DNA of 11,524 nucleotides, from positions 14,550 to 26,073 of the forward strand of contig DAGO01000109.1 in assembly GCA_002498185.1 (NCBI GenBank), read 5' to 3'. The DNA is from Euryarchaeota archaeon UBA10 (lineage in GTDB: Archaea > Thermoplasmatota > Poseidoniia > Poseidoniales > Poseidoniaceae). The notes under the pieces are model-generated. The model worked only from the letters and a program-made list of their open reading frames with translations. It had not been told where the DNA came from and did not search any database. Of the stretch, positions 8,401 through 11,524 are shown piece after piece; within the stretch, counting starts at the first letter, position 1, and every line of letters starts with the position of its first letter. A program made the translations under genes and the position numbers.

Positions 8401-10531
8401 TGTCACGATTTCTCTGTACCATACAAATGACGGAGACTTCCTATTCTCTAGGACAATCAAATTAGTTGTCGCTCCGTTATTCTTGGTCGAGTTTGAAGAT
8501 TGGCCAACTGAAGTGAATTATCACAGGCAGTGGGTCAGAGATTGGAAGGTAACTATCACCAATGTTGGAAACAAGGATGTCACAGCGGATTTGCAATATG
8601 ATGTTCTTCGTGCAGGATTAGAAATCAACTCTATAGCATGGGAAGTATCTCAGCCTGCGCCAACCTCGATGTTCTTACCTGTTGGACAATCTAGAGAACT
8701 TTCTTTCTCGGTTGAAGCTAAAGAATTCGAGCCCGACCTCTATCTAGAGGGACTGCTACGACTAACTTTGACTCCTGATGATTCAGAAGTTAATGGCTCA
8801 GCAATAGCGGAAACAGCACTGAAAATGTCGAGAATGTTCGCATACATGGATTATCAACTCAGCCTTCCTCCTAAAGATAACTCTAATCTAACCGAGGAGA
8901 TAATTTGGTCACACATTCCAGGACTTGCTGGAGAAGATCCTGTTGAGTACATGATTGAGTTGTGTGATGCTCAAAGAAGAGTCAATTTGACTCGGTTAAA
9001 CCTTGACCCTGAAGATTTTGAGTGGGCGTTTGCTCTAGAAGTAGGCGGTGAAAATCAGGAACTGAACTTGGATAATGATTGTGATGGCCTTTCTCATTCA
9101 GTTATTTCTTTGCCAGCAAGGCCAGCATGGGAAACCGAGAATCCATTGGTTGTAGTAATCGACACTCCAAATGGCCCGTACACCTTGGAGAACGATGGTT
9201 ATGATTTAACATTCAGGCTGTACCATCCTAACGAGCACAACGGCTTCACAGAATATACAGAAGAGACATTCTCATTCTACTTTGCACAAAAGGCATCTCT
9301 CAGCATCGCTAATTTCAAGTTCGATGATGATGAAATGCAAGAGGGATCAATTTCAACAATTTCTGCAACAGTTGGCAACATAGGAACCTCGATTGCAATA
9401 GGAGTAACCTCGACTCTAACTTGTGAAGGCGTTGAAGTTCTTGACCCAGTAATTGACCACGGAATGATGGTTGCAAGTGAAACCCGTAACGTACAGTGGG
9501 AAGTCGAAAGCGACCACCTTGATTGGTGGGCGCAATCCACCGAAGTGTCTTGCGAACTGCAAATGAATGGAATTGCATGGAATGGAACTCCTCTAGCGCC
9601 TAGTACCGTAAGTCGTGACACTACTGTGAACTCTTGGTCGCCAGGTGTTACGATTTCATTTATCGCAGTCCTTGTACTTCTAGTTGCATCTGTAGGTCTG
9701 CTTCGATTGGTCGGTCAGAATGACAAGTTCCGCCTCGCAGCTATCTATTCAGGAGTTCTCGCTCTTGGATTTGCCTTCCATCTAATGGGATTGGTTTCCA
9801 GCGATTGGGGAGGACCTGCAATCCTGTTTATTGCAGCATTGTGGGTATGGATAATGACGTGGAAGTCTACAATAGAGTTCCAACTAATTCACGAAGATTA
9901 TCAGCGTGCTAGAAAGGGTATAAGCACTCTTTACAGCGACCATTTCGATGTTTTATCCAACTCAAAACGCCAATTATCGATTATTCTTGCAATGCCAATA
10001 TTAGGTATGATTGGTGTAATCTTAGGATTCCCACCTCAAATGAATCCAGATTCAACAAACATGTTCTCATTAGTCACATACTTGGTTGTGGTAGTATTTG
10101 GAGTGACCTTCCTAATTTGGTACGCAAACAGAATGTACGGTTCACTCTACGGCAGACTAACAGAAGTCGAAGTGCAGGCCAGCCGCATCGAGAGAGATTT
10201 GGGCGACCCTGCTAGGTTGCTGACTGAACTGGCAAGCGATGGTTTGGATATCAGTTCAATAGTATCTCAGCCAAGATCCACGGCAGCGGCTGCCTTAGGA
10301 AATGCTCCCGAATCAATTGTAATCGATTGGGATGAGGATGTTGGTGTACTGATGGACGAAGAGGAAAAACCTCCGGAATCAATCGACATCGGGTTGGCAT
10401 CCGAGGATGTTACACCTACTGAAGATTCCATCCCATTAGAGGAAATCTCTGGAGAAGAGCCTCAAAACATCATGGAAGGCATTGATGTCGAAGATTTGTT
10501 CAGCGACGAGGAGGTGGGAATCGATGACTGA
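5492..10531 (+). CDS. Giant multi-domain surface protein: beta-sandwich array, five TM helices, acidic cytoplasmic tail
   Basis: 1679 residues. Signal peptide at about 1-28 (NRK, then MLLLLFVQVVVPIIPADA). The ectodomain to about 1380 is a string of roughly eleven beta-sandwich domains of 105-125 residues, resembling CARDB and NEW3-type (NPCBM-associated) domains. The mark is a recurring N-x-G-[N/x] turn, seen near residues 67, 185, 300, 407, 674, 801, 909, 1022 and 1294, each followed by strands and a 'PG-x-S/T' type strand. About 29 N-x-S/T sequons suggest heavy N-glycosylation. The only ectodomain Cys are C1158, C1197, C1311 and C1354, likely two disulfides near the membrane. Membrane helices lie at about 1386-1408, 1415-1435, 1440-1457, 1495-1513 and 1525-1546; basic residues in the loops after helices 1 and 3 put those loops inside. 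The last 130 or so residues are cytoplasmic and strongly acidic. Function unknown; a scaffold, adhesin or envelope protein is inferred. It overlaps both neighbours by 8 bases. Confidence 0.9.
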   Translation: MSNRKVAFSMLLLLFVQVVVPIIPADATSGRNSPDFNVSVMTFSSGGSIDDAGQIKLAPGDHILRVVVTNNGAGAGSAILNIVHRASASSGETPVTSIDLGTIGGASSSNPVLINWTASSGDGQTLYARVVSVADTDTSNNERPINFDVTMYHEGTVLGHNVPGPTPGFTDLRLNHSVHSYTATVRNDGVMDLSAVYELNFTDNSNPSNQVSYWSNTQILAPGSLLYPSSGSPLSVSFDSTSMMGSWTMASKVYFNGTMWTNMIVADVIVVTFSDFIVDLSTPGDRAIEPGATTTLTWIVSNIGNTDTLTIELGSDLGWHDNGQNGNVISINAGESTSIVVPVTVPANAVKPTLENVYLNLTSNSASPYTARSVAHVMVGDQYQAEVVGPSGPVTVTPAQTSSLLFTITNSGNVPAAFDITAGLSAAADNWQVQASATRTDVIPVGANVSVSVQVTPAPISSPLDPGERNAAGDSLYAWLSATPVDGGIPAINSTQLVIRAVIAVDPGPETDQIILTQQDIIEANGTGGIDRILSLSVEVRHNLGGTVTGGVDANITTSTALFKPVNTGGNNEAARWITNVTPNSVSGLEVGEIFQSWLAIDGPGDELPLAGELVVPVTATPILTASQQANGVLASSVTRNITIVVPSVIDGEIITEGPLDADVGNLTNFTIKLANSGNDLSSYRLVIEDNLPDLWSASIETSDQNNPSIVANLSPSMADHPITGNAHISNVTLKVTTDPQAPADTLQPLTIRVEDRDTGEILSLNTLLIRVEESINFELQPTNHTVELSPYENPLTRVYINNTGNVATTFLVWLDNSQANDVDFSLESPTEVIVAPGYLDSVKIRLTPDLEASADELHMTTLWVEAVGGMNLSASIVANMSADHHLEIDVQDLISVTPGVNQTIDVEFTNKGNLQEFLNVTAVIEGGWESSWVENQMVLPINGSLENDLTIVVPALGGDFSLANGDIHNVTISLYHTNDGDFLFSRTIKLVVAPLFLVEFEDWPTEVNYHRQWVRDWKVTITNVGNKDVTADLQYDVLRAGLEINSIAWEVSQPAPTSMFLPVGQSRELSFSVEAKEFEPDLYLEGLLRLTLTPDDSEVNGSAIAETALKMSRMFAYMDYQLSLPPKDNSNLTEEIIWSHIPGLAGEDPVEYMIELCDAQRRVNLTRLNLDPEDFEWAFALEVGGENQELNLDNDCDGLSHSVISLPARPAWETENPLVVVIDTPNGPYTLENDGYDLTFRLYHPNEHNGFTEYTEETFSFYFAQKASLSIANFKFDDDEMQEGSISTISATVGNIGTSIAIGVTSTLTCEGVEVLDPVIDHGMMVASETRNVQWEVESDHLDWWAQSTEVSCELQMNGIAWNGTPLAPSTVSRDTTVNSWSPGVTISFIAVLVLLVASVGLLRLVGQNDKFRLAAIYSGVLALGFAFHLMGLVSSDWGGPAILFIAALWVWIMTWKSTIEFQLIHEDYQRARKGISTLYSDHFDVLSNSKRQLSIILAMPILGMIGVILGFPPQMNPDSTNMFSLVTYLVVVVFGVTFLIWYANRMYGSLYGRLTEVEVQASRIERDLGDPARLLTELASDGLDISSIVSQPRSTAAAALGNAPESIVIDWDEDVGVLMDEEEKPPESIDIGLASEDVTPTEDSIPLEEISGEEPQNIMEGIDVEDLFSDEEVGIDD
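10510..10516 (+). promoter_or_regulatory. Strong Shine-Dalgarno site for the coiled-coil protein
   Basis: GGAGGTG followed by seven bases and ATG 10524, the same core and spacing as the site before ATG 5492. It lies within codons for the acidic tail of the giant protein. It favours ATG 10524 over an in-frame upstream ATG at 10482, which would lie deep inside the previous gene. Confidence 0.75.
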
Positions 10532-11495
10532 ATCAGAAGAGTATGATGTGGGGGCCTCAGACCTCGAAGACGCTCGCAGAGTGATTCGTGATTCACAGAC
10601 TAGTGCGGATAGATTGATTCGTGCAAGCCGTGAACTAGAACACATCGTGTATGGAGTTTCGAGAGATGACTCTTCATTAGCAGCCACAGAGTACGATATC
10701 ACCGAGGCGAGATCAAGCCTTGAGCAGCATCAACTGATGCGTGCAAGCCGCTCTGTGAGGCGTGCTGAAAAAGCTCTTAGTGCCTTGGAAGAAGATGTAG
10801 TAGACTTGCGAAGGAATATTGCAATGCTAAATCGTCTGCTCAAAGAAAAAACTCTAACTGAAGCTGAGATTGAGATTATTCTACGCCGTTTGCGGAATGC
10901 TACTGGAGCCGCTGAAGTCGGTGAAGTCGGCTATGCCGCCGAAGAAGTCGAGCAATTAATCGGCGATCTTGTCGTAGATTCTGCAGTCGCACTCAACCCA
11001 TTCTTGTTCAGAAACTTCTGGATGGGTGTCGACACACGCTGGCCAGCAGGTGGAGAAACCGGTGTGATGATTGTCAGAATCTGTAATGACGGCACACGTC
11101 CAATTCCAGAAATGCGCCTAGCACCACCAGTGCCAGAAGACTGGCAATGTGTCCCAGAATCGATTGATTTGCCAATCATGCGACCAGGTGATGTCATTCT
11201 TGTCCGGTTCGAAGTTAAACCGGGGTTGCGCTTTGGATTAGATGAGATTCCACTTTCCCGTAAGCTAGCAATTCAGACAGGGTATGAAGTAGAAGCAGGA
11301 CAAGTAAGAGTAACGATGCGCGTACAAAATCGCAGCATGGAAACTATCCGCGACCTACTGTTACAACCTTGGATGCCTCCTGGCTACAAGACAGATACTC
11401 TCCCTCTGGTTGAGAAACTCTCTCCAGATGAAACCGGAGTGGTAACTATGCCACTCGTAATAGACATGGGCGATGGAGGTGGATCCACCGCCTGA
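10524..11495 (+). CDS. Cytosolic coiled-coil protein with C-terminal NEW3/Ig-like beta domains
   Basis: 323 residues from ATG 10524, chosen for its Shine-Dalgarno site and the 8-base overlap (ATGACTGA) with the giant protein gene. There is no signal peptide or membrane helix. Residues 1 to about 155 are highly charged and helical with heptad-like spacing, probably coiled-coil hairpins; the motif RASR recurs 40 residues apart (LIRASRELE, LMRASRSVRR). Residues from about 170 to 255 read as a beta-sandwich (VMIVRICNDGTRPIPEMRL, then PGDVILVRFEVKPG), and about 260-315 as a second half-domain (VRVTMRVQNRS, then LSPDETGVVTMPLVI). Both echo the 'N-x-G ... P-G-x-x' pattern of the ectodomain repeats next door, but here the domains have no export signal. 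The C-terminus ends GGGSTA. Function unknown. Coupling suggests that it works with the giant protein, perhaps at its acidic tail. The operon may continue beyond the window. Confidence 0.82.
   Translation: MTESEEYDVGASDLEDARRVIRDSQTSADRLIRASRELEHIVYGVSRDDSSLAATEYDITEARSSLEQHQLMRASRSVRRAEKALSALEEDVVDLRRNIAMLNRLLKEKTLTEAEIEIILRRLRNATGAAEVGEVGYAAEEVEQLIGDLVVDSAVALNPFLFRNFWMGVDTRWPAGGETGVMIVRICNDGTRPIPEMRLAPPVPEDWQCVPESIDLPIMRPGDVILVRFEVKPGLRFGLDEIPLSRKLAIQTGYEVEAGQVRVTMRVQNRSMETIRDLLLQPWMPPGYKTDTLPLVEKLSPDETGVVTMPLVIDMGDGGGSTA
10620..10750 (+). repeat. In-frame 11-base direct repeat, 120 bases apart
   Basis: CGTGCAAGCCG occurs at 10620-10630 and 10740-10750, exactly 40 codons apart and in the same frame, encoding the RASR motif of the coiled-coil region twice. 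It may mark an old helix duplication in the protein; the sequence between the copies does not repeat visibly at DNA level. Confidence 0.5.
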
Positions 11496-11524
11496 TCATT
11501 TTCCACCCTGCGGCGGTTGAGCCG
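11496..11524 (+). other. Right-edge non-coding tail
   Basis: 29 bases after the last stop. No start codon with a sustained frame is seen. ACCGCC (11487-11492) can pair with GGCGGT (11512-11517) across a 19-base loop with no T-run after it, so it is not called a terminator. Confidence 0.3.

Noticed and set aside
9277..9621. Minus-strand open frames inside the giant surface-protein gene.
   Set aside because: Compositional shadows without domain signatures, ribosome site or promoter; the same holds for the other antisense frames in the window.
11478..11489. Perfect 12-base palindrome GGTGGATCCACC near the end of the last gene.
   Set aside because: It lies in codons for a Gly-Gly-Ser-Thr tail, has no loop or T-run, and chance plus Gly codons explain it.
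11487..11517. ACCGCC...GGCGGT inverted repeat as a terminator.
   Set aside because: Only six pairs with a 19-base loop and no poly-T after it.

Overview
The window reads as a piece of a planktonic archaeal genome, most likely a marine Thermoplasmata-type euryarchaeon of the Marine Group II (Poseidoniales) kind. This is an inference, not a proof. It rests on an aconitase-X protein of the family used in archaeal isoprenoid synthesis, an archaeal-type TATA box (TTATAA) 25-30 bases before a start codon with no leader, a secreted protein with a DUF7151/EF-hand-like plus collagen-like layout, and a giant N-glycosylation-rich surface protein. Coding density is very high: neighbouring genes abut or overlap, and no RNA gene, insertion sequence, CRISPR array or integration site is visible.

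Layout. (1) Bases 1-494, minus strand: 5' part of a secreted collagen-like protein that runs off the left edge. (2) Bases 573-3206, plus strand: a fused, single-chain aconitase X immediately followed (TAA|ATG, no spacer) by an NDP-sugar epimerase/dehydratase of the extended SDR family. (3) Bases 3194-4905, minus strand, converging on the epimerase with a 13-base overlap of the two 3' ends: a Bcp-type peroxiredoxin, a hexapeptide-repeat sugar N-acetyltransferase and a flavin-reductase-like split-barrel protein, each overlapping the next by 8 bases. (4) Bases 4906-5073: a divergent promoter region with a palindromic TATA box. (5) Bases 5074-11495, plus strand: three translationally coupled genes. 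These are a small helical protein, a 1679-residue surface protein with about eleven beta-sandwich domains, five membrane helices and an acidic cytoplasmic tail, and a cytosolic coiled-coil protein whose C-terminal half looks like the same kind of beta-sandwich domain.

How the genes may work together. The three-gene block at 5074-11495 is the best candidate for an undescribed system: a leaderless promoter, strong Shine-Dalgarno sites before genes two and three, two 8-base overlaps, and a topology placing the giant protein's tail on the same side of the membrane as its two soluble neighbours. It looks like an envelope-spanning scaffold or adhesin-type complex with cytoplasmic partners; that function is inferred. 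The aconitase X may serve the modified mevalonate pathway as phosphomevalonate dehydratase, but no other pathway gene lies here. The epimerase and the acetyltransferase both point to nucleotide-sugar work, possibly for surface glycans, which would fit the roughly 29 N-glycosylation sequons in the giant protein. All four same-strand gene overlaps in the window are exactly 8 bases long.
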